Shown in pieces: positions 1 to 12,099 of a DNA stretch of 64,000 nucleotides. Position numbers and translations under genes: made by a program. The notes below the pieces were generated by a model. That model made no database searches. It was given only the letters and a program-made list of their open reading frames with translations, and was not told where the DNA came from. This stretch comes from Ursus arctos. Its lineage: Eukaryota > Chordata > Mammalia > Carnivora > Ursidae. Position 1 is the stretch's first letter. The number at the start of each line of letters is the position of its first letter. The stretch lies in contig NW_026622963.1 of NCBI RefSeq assembly GCF_023065955.2, forward strand, positions 10,919,001 through 10,983,000, read 5' to 3'.

Positions 1-2501
1 CAGGGAACACTTCTCAGAGGGGCGGTACAGGCCAGTGCTGAGAGTGGCCAGCAGGGCAGAGCCCACCAGGCAAGGGCCGTCAGGTGGGGCAGGTTGGGAG
101 GTGAGGGAGCAGGTCCCTCTCTTGGCAGTCTGGTTCAAGAGGAATAGCCACACCCTGGGCTTCATAGTGCTGGCGGCCAGGAGGCCCAGGTTCTGGTCTA
201 GGCACTGCCCCCTCCCCTAACAAGTGACCCCTAACAAGTCCCTCCCACATTCTGGGCCTCAGTGTCTGTTGGTCCTAAGATGGGGTAGCTACCCATTGAA
301 TGAACCAGAAGCTCACAGGCTCTAAGTGCCCGGGGGCCTCCGGCCACTGGAGGGCAGCAGAGCCCCAGGGACCCCAAGCGCCAGGGCTGGGCTGTCCAGA
401 CTGGGGTGGCGGCTGAGACAGCTGTTCCTTTGGCAGCCTAGGTTCTGGCCCTTCCTGATGGAACATTCTAGTCTGGCTGACATCTCCAAGGCTCACAGCA
501 CCCCGAAGAGACATCCCAGTGATTATTCTCCCCATTTAGCAGATGAGGACCTATCCAGGGCCATACAATGAGTGCCTGGCTCTCACACCCCTTTCCCTAA
601 GGCTCAGTCTTGAAACTCAGAGCGGCCGTGGTGGGGGGTGAGGAGGGCAAAGATGATCCAGACTATACACTCTGTCTCCTTCTGATAGCCCAGACTTAGT
701 CACCCTCACCAGCCAACACAGTCCTCAAAGACCACTGGTCCGTTGCCCTCATGTTACAGATGGGGGAAACTGAGGCTCAGAAAGAGGCAAGGGTGTTGCT
801 ATGTTGATTATCTCACTTGGCATTTGTGAACAAACGAGGCACAGAATCCCCTCCCTTGAAGATCTCATGGTGCACTCAGGAGAAAGATGTGTATACAGAT
901 GGCAGCACCTCAGTAGGGTAAGAGACTTACCAGGCAGGCCAACACGGGGGCTGAGGAGCCCAGCAGAGGCACCTAACACAGCCTGGGCAGTCAGGGAAGT
1001 CTTACTGTAGGAGGTGACTTCTGAGAGAACTCCAGTGAAAAGGCAGAGAAGAGCATTCCAGGCAGGAGGAGAAGAGTAAGCTTGGTGTGGCTGGACCACA
1101 GGTTACACAGGCCATGGAGGGAGCCTGGAGCCGATGCAGGGACCAGCTTCTGGAGGTCAGCGTGACTGTGAACTGAGGAGTCTGGAGGCAGGCGGGAGGT
1201 CCGCTGCGGCCCGCCCTGCCCTGCTGGGCCTGTTAGTGTGGCTGTGCTGAGCAGCTGAGCGCTGGGATTGCCCTGTGGGTGGTTGATGTACGAGAACCCC
1301 TCCTTAGTACAGTCCTCCCTCTCTGGGGCCCTGCTGAGGGCAGGAGTGGGGGGTGGGGGGTGCTAAGGGGTGGGGGAGAAGGGAGCGGGGATGGAAAGGA
1401 CAGGAGAGGAGCTAGGGGCTGAGCCCTCGCTGCCTTCCTTCTGCAGCTTGCCCGGGTCAGCACATCAGCACCACCGGCCCTGGAAAGGCCTCTCCTTGCA
1501 TGCTCCTGTTCCGGGAAGCTCACCACGTCCAATAGAAATTCCCTTGGCTCCCGAGTCTGCACTCTTCTCTGTGCCTGGGTGCCCTGAGAGCCTTGCCTGA
1601 GAGTCCTCCCAAGACCTCCCCTGGGTCCTGGAGCCTGCAGTACCCAGTCCCTCAGGCAGGCTGAGTCCTGACTGAAGGGCCAGGGGGCTCGGCTGGGTCA
1701 CAGCTGGCACAGGGTGTGAGGGGAGCCTTCCAGCCCGTGGCAGTGTCTCCACAGGTGAGGGAAGGGGGTGGGGAGGGAGGAAGGCTAGGAATGAGGAAGC
1801 AGAAGGAAGAAGAGGAAAAGGGGGGGGAGGGGGGAGGAGGACCAGGACATGTCCGGGAGCTCTGTTGCTAGGGGCAACAGCAATGCACTCCAAGAAGGAA
1901 CCAGACACTGAGGAGGGCGGCAGAAGAGGGGAGCTGGGATCCAGGTGGCACATCCAGGACTCTGAGGGCTTGGGGGTAGGGACTGCCCAGGCAGCGAGGA
2001 CCCCAGGAGGCCCTGGTGGGAGGTCCTCAGGGGCTGCTCTGACGCTGAGCACCCCCCCCCCCAAGGCAGGCCTGTGGAGTGGGAACAGGGGGTGGGGAGG
2101 CCTGGGCCCGCCACATTTGTAAGCTCCCCACAGCCGCTCTTGCTCTCTGGGCTACAATTTGTCTGGGACTCCAGAGTTCGAGCAGTTGTTGAGGCTGGTG
2201 CTGGAGCAGGGCTGGGGAGGAATGCTTAATCCAGTGCTGGCAACCTCGCCCCGACCCCCGGGTGTGCCAGGCACTAGCCTACCCTCTCCTCCTCCCCGCC
2301 TCTAGGAAGGGAGCAACGTGCACTTGCAGAAAAAGTACAAGCCTAAGGCTCCAGACCTGTGAGGCTTGGGACACTCCCAGCTCCTCTGGGCTTCATTTTC
2401 TGTGTCTTTAAAATAAGGCAAATAACCTTGCCCTCGAATGTGTTTATCAACAGTTAGGGCTACATGCATGTAAGCATCCTTTGTTAACATAATAAGAAAC
2501 A
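1..2501. other. GC-rich intergenic, no gene seen
   Basis: Antisense MIR traces near 515-590 (CCCATTTAGCAGATGAGG) and 700-800 (GGGGAAACTGAGGCTCAG). G-rich tracts at 1342-1385 and 1817-1843 could form quadruplexes. A C12 run lies at about 2051. A 199-codon minus-strand frame (1465-2064) has no recognisable domain. Confidence 0.5.
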
Positions 2502-2628
2502 GGGGCGCCTGGCTGGCTCAGTCAGTGGAACATGTGACTCTTGACCTCAGGGTTGTGAGTTTGAGTCCCGCACTGGGTGTAGAGATTACTTAAAAAATCA
2601 AAACCTTTAAAAAAATTTTTTTTAAAAA
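2502..2628 (+). mobile_element. CAN-SINE, short form
   Basis: GGGGCGCCTGGCTGGCTCAG, GTGACTCTTGACCTCAGG, GTGTAGAGATTACTTAAAA, then an A/T-rich tail. Flanking AACATAATAAGAAA and ACATAAGAAATAAA are a likely but imperfect target duplication. Confidence 0.92.
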
Positions 2629-4159
2629 CATAAGAAATAAAAGAGGAAAAAAATTGATAAAAGGGAGTCACATTCTACCTTGCATTTACTGTGTGCCGGG
2701 GAGGAATCTGTACTCCCGTTTTCCAGGCCCACAAACTGAGGCTCGGGGAGAGCTGGTTAGTGAAAGCGCCGGGAATTAACACAAATCTGTAAGACTCCAG
2801 AGCTCTCTGTGCCTCTTGGTGCTGCTCCCACCAGGAGCTCCGTGATGTTGCCCTTGAGGAGAGCTCCCATGCCAGAATTATCTCTGACATTCACAGCTCC
2901 GTTCCAAGCCACCCGCCTTCCCCTCTTTCACAGCACGAGCCCCTGCTCAGCCTACCCAACCGTCTCTCCCTGACCCGCATGCAGGGCAAAGCTCACCCCT
3001 CCCTGGGGCGTTTGGGGCCCTATCCCATGTCCCGTCCAGGCATCTCCCTGTCCCTGCCACATGCCCACAGCCTGGCCTGTTTGCTTCCTGCCTTTTCTGG
3101 ATACCCCTGTTATTGCGTAACAAACCACCCCAAAGCATAGTAGCATCGAACACTGACCACTTTATTGTGCTCATGGGTTTTGTAGGTCAGGCATTTGTGC
3201 AGGGCGCAGAAGGGACAGCTTGGAACTGCTCTGTGATTTCTGGGGCCTCAAGGCCTGAAGGTGAGTTGACATTTGGGGTCTGGAATCACTGGGGGCTTGT
3301 CCACTCCCATGTCTAACGATCGATGCTGACAATGAGCTGGAAGCTAGGTGGGGATATTGACAGGAGCACCTACACGGAGCCCATTTGCATGGCCTGGGCT
3401 GCTTCAGAGCACGGTGGCCTCGATCCTCGTAGGACTTCTGACACAGGGGCTCAGGCCTCCAAGAATGAGTGTCCCAGCAGACACAGTGGAAGCTGCATTG
3501 CAATTTTATGGCCCAAACCCAGAGTCGCAGAGTGTCAATTCTGCAGCACTCTATTGGGCAAAGCAGTCACAAGCCTGCTCAGGTCTAAGAGGAGGGACCC
3601 AGGACTCCAGGAGCAGGTTGCAAGGTCACACTGGAGAAGGGCCCTGGGGGTGGCGGAGACTGTTGTGACCATCTTTGGAAACTACAAGCTGTCCCGTGGC
3701 CTTTTCATCATTGCTGCCATGAATTCCCTTCCTCTTTAAGCCCCCTCTCCTTGGTGCCCAGGTACTGTCTCCTCCAGGAACTCTGCCTAGATTGAGAGCC
3801 ATAGCTCCCACACCCTAAGGACAGAACCGCAGCTACATGGCTGCCTCCAAAGGGACATGCTCCTCTCTGGCACTCTGGATCCTTCTCTTCCTTGGCCACT
3901 AAAACTTACCCGAGCTTCCCAGGGCTCCAAATACTGTCTTACTGAGGACTGTCTTGGGAGAATCCTTGCAGGACTTGCACCTTGCTTTGCTGATGACCAC
4001 CCTTTGAGTATTTCCAGCTCTGTCTTTCCCGAAAGGACCAGGTGCCCTCACTACCTGCCAGGCACAGGGGTTTCCACCTCTATGACACTCAGCACAGTAC
4101 AAGTGAGCTCCTCCCCCAGGTTCTCTCTCTTCTCCAGAGAGGGAAGCCCCAGCCCACCC
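2629..4159. other. Intergenic, with an LTR-like remnant
   Basis: No gene seen. From about 3105 to 3640 the order TGCGTAACAAACCACCCC, TTTTGTAGGTCAGGCATTTG, GAATGAGTGTCCCAGCAG and TCACAAGCCTGCTCAGG resembles an old LTR-type interspersed repeat whose family I cannot fix. Confidence 0.45.
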
Positions 4160-4945
4160 ATCACTCAAGCCAGAAGGTCTTCCCCTGGGACCCCCACCAA
4201 TCCAGCTCCAGGTCCCCCCACCCAGGTCAGCCCCTCCTCCCCACTTCTGCTGGATACTGGCAACTGCTCATGGGTTCCTGGCCTCCAGGCTTTCCCCCAG
4301 TCCAGTCCCCAAGCAAGCTCTCCCAACCGGGAAAGCTGACCTGGCTCCTCTCTGCCGAAAACCTTTCCAAGGCTTCCCAAATGTTCAGGACAAAACCCTA
4401 GCTCCTTGCCAACGCATGTAGCCCTTAGCTCCCACTTGAGTTTTCCCTCCTCTCCAGCTTCGGCTTCCCCTCCCCCTCACACCTGTGCTCAGGGCTCCTG
4501 GACACGCTGCGTTGTACTTTCAGGCCCGTGCGCAAGCTGCCCCCTGGAACTGGAGCACCTCTCCGCCGCCCTCACCTGGGGAGGGCCTGTTCATCCCATA
4601 GAACTGTGCTGTCCCATAGAACTTTCTGTGATGACGGAGATGTCCTGTCTCTGCACTATCCAATATGGTGGCCACTTGAAATGTGGCCAGTGCTACTGAG
4701 GAAGCATTTAAAAATAAATAGTCCCATGTGGCTAAGTGTCTTCCATATTGGTAGTGCAGCTCCAAGATGCCATCTCTTCCAGGAAGCCCTCCTGACTTCC
4801 CCAGCCTGTGCTAGATGCCCAGCTATTGTGTTCCCATAGTGTTCTGTTCTTTATCTCCACCTGGCCTGTGAGTTCCTTGAATAGCTGCATCTTATTTGTC
4901 ATAGTTTTCCCAGCTCCTGGTTCTTGGTGTGTGGTCAATAACAGT
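4160..4945 (+). mobile_element. L2 LINE, split by a DNA transposon
   Basis: L2 phrases are CAGGACAAAACCCTAGCTCC, TTCCAGGAAGCCCTCCTGAC, TGGCCTGTGAGTTCCTTGA, then a worn tail. The hAT-like element at 4596-4735 lies inside. Confidence 0.6.
4596..4735 (+). mobile_element. hAT-type DNA transposon remnant
   Basis: It reads TGTGCTGTCCCATAGAAC, ATCCAATATGGTGGCCAC, TTGAAATGTGGCCAGTGC, then AATAGTCCCATGTGGC. I recall this as a small non-autonomous hAT-Charlie family but do not assign the name. Confidence 0.7.
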
Positions 4946-6750
4946 TCAGAGTAAATGAGATCTCTGGATCCAGATTTGGGCACAGAGTAAGCCTCACATA
5001 AAGACCAAATCCAAAACATCTCTGCCGCGGACCTGAGGAGGTGAACGTGTGTGTGTGTGTGTGTGTGCGCGCGCGCGCATGCACGTGTGCTCACTGAGTT
5101 CTCGTGCAGGTGTGTGTGCAGACCCACGTGACCTTGGCAGGACCTGGGCAGGCTCCCACCCAGCTGGGGACAGTTATCTCACACAGAGATGCTGGTGTGC
5201 TTGGCTGGAGAGGAAGTGTGCCTCTGAATTGGCCTCTGTGAAAATCAAACCCTGTCTTCATTCTTATTTCTAAGATGATTCATCTGCATTGCAGATGAAC
5301 CTTCAGGGAGTTTAGGAAGAAAAGCTTCCAGGTTTCTGTGTGGGACCACCTGCACTCTCAGCTCCAGATTCTATAAACACGCCCTTGCAGGCACGAGGGG
5401 AATTTGCTATTTAAATGATCCTTCACCTCCTGGGTCCAAGATGCATTTCTTGGTTTATGAGTGTCTTGTGAAAGTTTTGATATTATTGGGATTTCTGCAG
5501 ACGGGGCCTCAGGCTTCTGTTTCTTCCCTGCCCCGAACCCCTCCCCCTGCCCTCCCTCTAGAACGTGGCCAGGCCTCCCCCTGGCGGGGAGGGGCTGTTC
5601 CTCACCAGCTGTGCACAGTCCAGCTCTGGGGCCAAGGAGAGGAAGCAGGCCCCGCTCCTGCTGCCCCGGAGCTTCCTGGTGGGAGAGAGCATTAGCCGTC
5701 CTCCTGTCCCACCTGTAATTCCCTACAATCTCCTTACAGAGCAGAACTTTAGAATTCTGGCCCTAGACAGTTCTCAGAGGCCTGGTCCATCTTCACACTG
5801 CCCGGATAGAGAGACTGAGGCATGGAAAATGGATTGAACTCAGCCTCGAGGCCCCCATCCTCAGTCTGGGATTCTGGGCACCACGTGCCCCCCTTTTCTC
5901 TACCTGGGCTGCCACGTGGGGCCTCCTGCCTCTCTCTCCTTGGCACAGGCTGGTGACGAACTGCCTCAGCTACAGCCATGTTCCCCAAGGAGGACCCGTA
6001 TTTAAGCAGTAGGAGACGTCACCCCTTCACAGGGCGGTGAACAATCCCCCAACAGGGGATGCACTCATGGCCAAGCCAGGGAGCAGAGCCTCTACTACTG
6101 GTATTGTGCTCTGAGTCTTAAGATGGCCTTGAAAGGGCTCCTCGAGATCTTGCAGCCTGCCGTGGGACCCCACAGAGGAGTGAGAGGGAGCCACTACAGC
6201 AGATAAGTACATGACTCAGTCAGAATCTTCCAGAAAACTGAAGGGCGGTGGGTAGGGTGAGAGGGCAGGGACTGTGAGCAGAGCCCTGGCCTGGGAACCA
6301 GGACAGCTGGTTCCGGATCCCAGCCTGCCAGTCACTCTGTCTGTGGCCACTCTCCACGCCACTATGTCCCTGTTTGCCTTGGGGTGGCAAGAGGGACGGG
6401 CTGCCAGCGCCCTACACAAGGTGTGAAGAGGGCCCAGGGTCCTCTTCTTCCCATAGCGGCCCTCGCACCTGTGAGGCAAGCCCCTGTCCATGAGGGCTCC
6501 CGCTGCCACAAGGAGGGCCTCCTGCCCCAGACAGCTCTTCTAGGTTTGTCCCCAGATTTGTCCTGTCTGCTTGGCCCTGCATGAGGGCTCCTAGGAACGG
6601 AAATCAGAATGCTAGTTGAAGTGGAAGGAAGTCTCAGAAGAAGAGGACAGCGTCTTAGTTTGTTTTAATAATGAGAGTGCTGGGCAAAGCGCTCTGGAGC
6701 CCTCCAGATGTCAGGAAAGGTCTGCCAGCACCCAGACTCAGTCTCTCTAT
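4946..6750. other. Intergenic, no gene seen
   Basis: Mostly unclassified GC-rich DNA. An antisense MIR trace lies at about 5780-5870 (AGAGAGACTGAGGCATGG). Confidence 0.45.
5045..5090. repeat. (TG)n(CG)n Z-DNA-prone tract
   Basis: A TG run passes into a CG run and then ATGCACGTGTGC. Purines and pyrimidines alternate without a break for 46 bp. Confidence 0.95.
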
Positions 6751-7092
6751 CACACACACCACACGCCACACACACACTCTCCCCCTCCCACATGCCTCTC
6801 ACGTGCACTCTCATGCATCCACACCTTCACACACACACACACACCTTCACACCCACTCATAGACACACACACCCGCACGTGCACACACCACACACACATA
6901 CCACACACACCCATCACACATGTACACACACATATACACCCTCACACACACCTCACACACATTCTTACACACCCCTCATAAACACACCCCGACACACATG
7001 CCTTCACACACCCGCATATGCCACACACACCCTCACGTGTACGTACCACACACACACCTCACACCACACACACACACACACACACACACACC
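6751..7092. repeat. CA-rich satellite-like tract
   Basis: About 340 bp of CACA units interrupted by CTCA, CATA, CACC and similar variants, ending in an uninterrupted CA run at 7063-7090. It creates long His/Thr-rich false reading frames. Confidence 0.95.
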
Positions 7093-7249
7093 ACGGTGTG
7101 CCAGAACAAGAGGGTTCAATGACAAGCAAGCCTGGGAACTGGAGCCTGTAACACCCCTGGTTTGACGGTTCCCAGAACTGGTTAGCCTTTAAAGGCTCTG
7201 GGCAATCCTGCAAGAAAGACTCTGCTTAACTTGGTATTTCTCAAGCTTA

Positions 7250-7720
7250 TTTGATGGTATTCTTTTTCTGGATACCACCCTTGAATCAGTTAGGAATACA
7301 TTTGCCTGCTGGTAACAGAGACCCAATCCTAACGACCTAAACAAATTAGTTGTGTCTAATACTCTTCCATATCTGGGGGTTGGTGGCCCAGCGTTGGTGT
7401 GATGGCCCCACTATGTCCTCAGTATCCCAGCACTTCTCTCTCTTGTGGCTTTGTCCTCAGCACAGCTCTCTGCAGGGTCACCTCATGGTCCAAGATGGCT
7501 GCTGAGCTCCACTGTGTCTGCATTCCAGGCGGGAAACAAGGTGGGGGGACACATGCATGCTCCCAGTCTCCCTATGACAGAACTTTCCCAGGGTTCCACA
7601 CAACAATTCAGATCTCATTGTCACTCCCAGCTGCAAGGGAAGCTGGGACTTGTATGTAGTCTTTTGGGAGGACACATTGCCCCCAGAACAGAATATGTAT
7701 TCTGTTACCATCAAGAGGGG
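7250..7720. mobile_element. Old interspersed repeat, probably LTR-derived
   Basis: Texture of a worn interspersed repeat (TTGAATCAGTTAGGAATAC, CATGGTCCAAGATGGCTGC). Family not assigned; no coding potential. Confidence 0.4.
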
Positions 7721-7799
7721 GAAATGAGTAATGGGTTGACAAGTGCGGTCTCCGTCACTGCTGCTTTGTGTTACTGTGTTCTAGGGACTGGTTGGAGTC

Positions 7800-7990
7800 A
7801 GGAAAAGTTGTGCCCAACCCCTACTTCCTGTCTATGTTTATTGGCTCTGTGACCTTGGGTAAGCTTCTTCTCCTCTCTCAGCCTATGTTCTTGTCTTTAA
7901 AATAGAGATTATTATGTGGACCACATGAGATATTGTGCAGGAGCTTTATAAACTGTGAAATGCTATAGAAGCGAAAGACACTTGTTTTCA
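7800..7990 (+). mobile_element. MIR fragment
   Basis: GCTCTGTGACCTTGGGTAAGC, TCTCTCAGCCTATGTTCTTG, CTTTAAAATAGAGATTATTATG, then GGAGCTTTATAAACTGTG, the MIR order. A short antisense MIR piece follows at 8010-8090. Confidence 0.8.
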
Positions 7991-8129
7991 TTCGTTCCTC
8001 TAAATAGCCTTGCGAGGCAGACAGGGCAATACTTCCCTCCCCATTTCACAGAAGAATCTGAAGCTCAGAGAGGTGAATTGACTTCTCTCATGTTGTAGTC
8101 TTAGCTTTGTCTTTGTTCGTGGACGGAAC

Positions 8130-8285
8130 TTTGACACCAGCCTGAGGCTCAGCCCTGACCTTGCTTATAGACTGAGACCTGATCCTAGCATTAGTTTAAG
8201 TTCTGATCTTAGACTAAACCTTAATGCTGGTTATAGACTGAGCCTTAATCCCCACCTAAGTCTAAGCCCTGATCATGACCTCTGA
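8130..8285. repeat. Degenerate 22-26-bp tandem repeat
   Basis: Five or six imperfect units built on TTATAGACTGAGCCCTGATC, for example CTTATAGACTGAGACCTGATC near 8164 and GTTATAGACTGAGCCTTAATC near 8230. An old minisatellite. Confidence 0.75.
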
Positions 8286-8554
8286 ACATTAATCAATAGA
8301 GGGGCCTTCTTGAAGGATCCCATAATCCCCAAAGGTGCGCACTGGGCTCCACAGAGGAGAATACGGACGATGCTGATTCCCAAGCCCAGAGCTCTAACAT
8401 CCCAGCGGACTGGACTGGGCTTTCTCCCCTGTCTGTCATGTCGTGGCTCATCCAGATCTTGCAAATTAGGAGAGAGAATAAACCAAGCCTGTGTGGCCCG
8501 GTGGGGAGAAGAGAACGGGTGTCCAGAGAAATAGGAGAAGCACACAGCCTGCTT

Positions 8555-8965
8555 CCCCCTAGTCATTTTCCCAGCCCAGACAGCTGTAATGGGGAAGGTA
8601 TTGAAATTTAAATCAGAGCCCGGCCTAACCTCTCTGCCTGCCTGCCGCCCGCTGCCAGGGCCTCCTGTAATCTCAGGCTGGCCATCTCCTCCTGGGGAGA
8701 ACGACAGACTGACTCGGGGAAAGTGATAAATTTTCAATTTTATTTTAAAATATACCAGATGGGAGATTTTATTGGAACCATAAATATGTCAAGAGCAATG
8801 TTGGTGTGTGATGGGCGATGCCCCCTCCTTGGGGCCTCTCTCCCTGTTTAGAAATTCCATCAGATTCTTAATAAGAGGCTCCAGTTCGACTGCAGCAAAA
8901 TAGTCTCTATATTAAAGCAATTGAATTTCCATTTGCCAGACATCTTGTGCTTTAAGCTTCCAGGT
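8555..8965. other. Candidate conserved non-coding element
   Basis: A repeat-free 410 bp with clusters of AT-rich factor-like words (GTATTGAAATTTAAATC, GTGATAAATTTTCAATTTT, GAACCATAAATATGTC, TCTATATTAAAGCAATTG) between GC-rich flanks. This is the composition of deeply conserved enhancers, but I cannot align it. Confidence 0.4.
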
Positions 8966-9051
8966 TCCAGGGGTGTGGGGCTGCTAAGCCGATGCTAAAT
9001 GAACCTAAACTAATCAGGGCACAGCACGCTGGGGGCTGTGAAGGAGCAGGA

Positions 9052-9077
9052 GGGGAGGGGAGGGGAGGGGAGGGAGG
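9052..9077 (+). other. G-quadruplex-prone (GGGGA)n tract
   Basis: Five consecutive G3-4 runs separated by single A bases. Short loops make this a strong candidate to fold as a G-quadruplex on the plus strand. Confidence 0.7.
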
Positions 9078-9734
9078 AGATGACATCAGTCACACACAGG
9101 GAGGGGAAGGGAGGCACCACCCTCACCTCTCCTGCTCCAGGGCCAGCCTGTGATGAAAATCCCCCAAATAACTGAAGAGCCAGCTCCCTGCATTCACAAA
9201 GGGAAACTGAGGCCCAGGAAGAGGGGTGATATGGCTGAACACTGGCCCCTCTTCTGTCTTTGCTTTCTTTTCTGTCTTGGTTGATTTGATATTATGCCGG
9301 CCTTTGTGGGGGGCGGGATGTGGCCCCCTGGGGTTTGTTGAGGGTGGGGCTGGGAGGATGGCAGATCCTTGCCCCCAAGACTCTCCTGCACAGGGACTCA
9401 CCTTTGGAAGGCCGTGCTCCTGCCTGGGTATTTTCATTTGTTCCTCGCCCCCAGCAGTCCCACCTCTGTCAAGTCGTTCCTTGCTCCTGCAGGGACCGCC
9501 GCCTTTCACTCAGCCTCAAGCATCCGGCTCCAATCACAGACTCAAGGACATTAGAGGTCAGAGGATCCAAAGCCGAGGGAACTGAGGCCCAGAGAGGGCA
9601 CAGGGAGTACACCTGCTAGAACAGTCTAAGGTGATGCTTACCCACAGCCTATCTACTCACCCCAACTTGAGCCAGGTCTCAGGGACCCTGTCCAGCTTGA
9701 CACAGGCCCAGGCAGTGCCCTGGTGGTGAGGGAT

Positions 9735-10215
9735 GGAGCTTTGGCCAGCTATCACCTTTGTTCAGGGCAAACCACTTAACTTTGCCCGGCCTCTAGTCTC
9801 AAAAATGGGCATACACTTCTGGATACTAAAAACAAACCAAAATAATGGGTTGTAGGTGTGCCTGGGTGGCTCCGTTGGTTAAGTGTCTGATTCTTGATTT
9901 TGGGTGAGGTCATGATCTCAGGGTCGTGAGGTCAAGCCCGATGTCATCATGCTCCACGCTCAGCAGGGAATCCGCTTGAGATTCTCTCCCTCTCCCTCCG
10001 CCCCTCACCCTACTTGTGTGCGGCTCTCTCTCTCTAAAAATAAATAAATAAATACACACATAAATCTTCTAAAAAATATAAATAAGTGAAAAGTAATGGA
10101 TGCACTGCCACTTATACCCCAAGGTATTTGAGAGGTTGGGTGAGATAATTCACAACGATTGTTTAGCTTCATGCTATCTCCCAGTAAGTGCTCCCCAAAT
10201 GTTGGCTATTATTCC
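9735..10215 (+). mobile_element. MIR interrupted by a CAN-SINE
   Basis: The left part has GGCAAACCACTTAACTTTGC and CTCAAAAATGGGC; the right part has GTTGGGTGAGATAATTCAC and AGTAAGTGCTCCCCAAATGTTGG, the MIR end. Confidence 0.72.
9855..10072 (+). mobile_element. CAN-SINE inserted in a MIR
   Basis: Head GTGCCTGGGTGGCTCCG, body TCATGATCTCAGGGTCGTGAG, GATTCTCTCCCTCTCCC, tail AAATAAATAAATAAAT. MIR-like sequence lies on both sides (9735-9850 and 10080-10215). Confidence 0.93.
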
Positions 10216-10562
10216 TTCTTTGTTATTATGATTAACATTACTGCTCTGGATGCTTCCAGTGGTTCTATATTCCCCATGGATCTGTGTCCTCCTGGCTGTC
10301 TGACGAGACTCTGTAGGTGGTAGCTGCTCAGTGCTGAGTTAAAAGCTGAGAACGTTCCGTCCATTGGCACAAGATGTGGCCTCTGGAGACAATCAGCAGA
10401 CTCAAATCCTTTCTCACTTCCTTGATCCGTGGGCTCTGTGGCTGCTCTGGCTCTCAATGTCTTCCTCTGTGAAATGGGTAAATTATCCTTTCACTGCCTT
10501 CCTTTCAAGGCCATTGCAAGAACCAGAGCTAGAGAACGCTCCCTTAAGCTGCATTCTTAGAT

Positions 10563-10785
10563 TTTTTTAAAGATTTAAAATTTTTTAAATTTTATTAAAT
10601 TCAATTAATTAACATATAGTGTATTATTAGTTTCAGAGGTAGAGGTCAGTGATTCATCGGTCTGACATAACACCCAGTGCTCATTACATCATGTGCCCCC
10701 CTTAATGTCCATCATTAAGTCCAGTTACCCCATCCCCCACCCCCTCCCCTCCAGCAGCCCTCAGTTTGCTTCCTATCTTTCCACT
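10563..10785 (-). mobile_element. Carnivore L1 3' end, truncated
   Basis: The plus strand reads AATTAATTAACATATAGTG, TTTCAGAGGTAGAGGTCAG, TGCTCATTACATCATGTGCC and CAGCCCTCAGTTTGCTTCC, the antisense of the L1 3' UTR common in dog-like carnivores. Confidence 0.85.
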
Positions 10786-12099
10786 CCCCCCCGCCCCCCC
10801 CCCCCCTCACCGCCCCACGTGCCTTGTCACTCCCCAGCACACCAGCCTGGTCTTTGTCAGTGGCCCGTGTGCCTGAGCCCCAGAAAGCCCTGAGGGAGGT
10901 GGGGCTGGGGGAGGCTCTCACCATCTGCCCCTGACTCTCCATCTCCAACCCGATCATAAGTGTCCAGGGAGCTGTGGCCCGCCGTCCAGGGCCCAGCGGC
11001 TGACAAGATCATGGCAGCGAGCCTCCTAGCTTGACACCAGCTGCTGACGCTAGAACCCCGATAATGCAGCTGGGGAGCATGGACGCACGGAATCAAGTAA
11101 CGGAGAAGAAGACAGCGAGGCCCCAAGAGCAGCATGACCAGATGACAGCTGACTCATTTCCAGGGTCCTCAGCGACAGCGGTTCCAGCCTCTGAATGTGG
11201 ACGCGTGCTTCTCGTTGAGGAGAAGGTCCATAGCCTTCATCAGAGGGCTTCCAGACCCCAACATTGCTCAGCACGAGGACGTTAGTTCTCTGCCCCAGGT
11301 CTGCCTCCCGCCCACGCGCCTACCCTCACCTGATGGGGAGAAGAGGTGAGAAGAGGGGGCACACACCCCTGAAATCTCCTATATTCTGACCCTTGGACGT
11401 GCTTCAGACAGTGAGGCCTGCCTGACAGGGTCCCCCAGGGACACCCGGAGAAGCATGAGGCGACCCCTTCTAGCACTAGCCAGAGCCGCAGCAGGTGCTC
11501 AGGGAAGGGCCAGTGCTGAGCAGGCATACCCTGGAACAGGCTTCCCCCCTCTCTGGGCTCAGCCACCACGCTGTAACCTCCACAGTCCCTGCCAGCTCCG
11601 CTTCTGGTGACCTCTCCCTCCCTCATTAGAGAGTGCCGAGGACTGTCTGCTGGTTTGAAGCTAAGAGGTGAGGCCATTCCTTACCCTTGACCTGGCAACA
11701 TCTGCATCCGGTGAACCATCGCGGAGCGCTCACCAAGTCCTAGGCACAGCGCCGCTGGCTCCCAGGGCCGCGTCTGCCTTGTCCTTCATTTCAGAGGTAG
11801 AGAGAGGGAGCCTCAGAGCGTTGGGTGACTCTGTCAAGGGTCAAGGTCACCAAGCTGGGGTGTGGGGAGCCTCACAGCAACGGCGATCCCTTTCCCGGAG
11901 GCTGTCTGTCCGGGAGCTGCCGTCCTGTGAGGGGGCAGGGCGGGCACGTGACTGCTGAGCTGGAGCTCCCGGAGTGCAGTGACCAGCTCGAGGTCACACA
12001 ACGAAGACGAGGCAGAGGTGAGGCTCCGACCTAGGTCTTCCAAGGCTCCATTCCTAGTCCCTCAACAAATAAATGCTATCCTTGCTCTTCTTCGAGATG
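10786..12099. other. Intergenic, GC-rich
   Basis: No gene seen. It starts with a C-rich tract (10786-10808, mostly C), which on the minus strand is a G run. CpGs are better kept at 11030-11220 and 11690-12010 than in neighbouring DNA, but I would not call a CpG island by eye. Confidence 0.45.

Noticed and set aside
6708..7151. His/Thr-rich reading frames
   Set aside because: They are translations of the CA-rich repeat.
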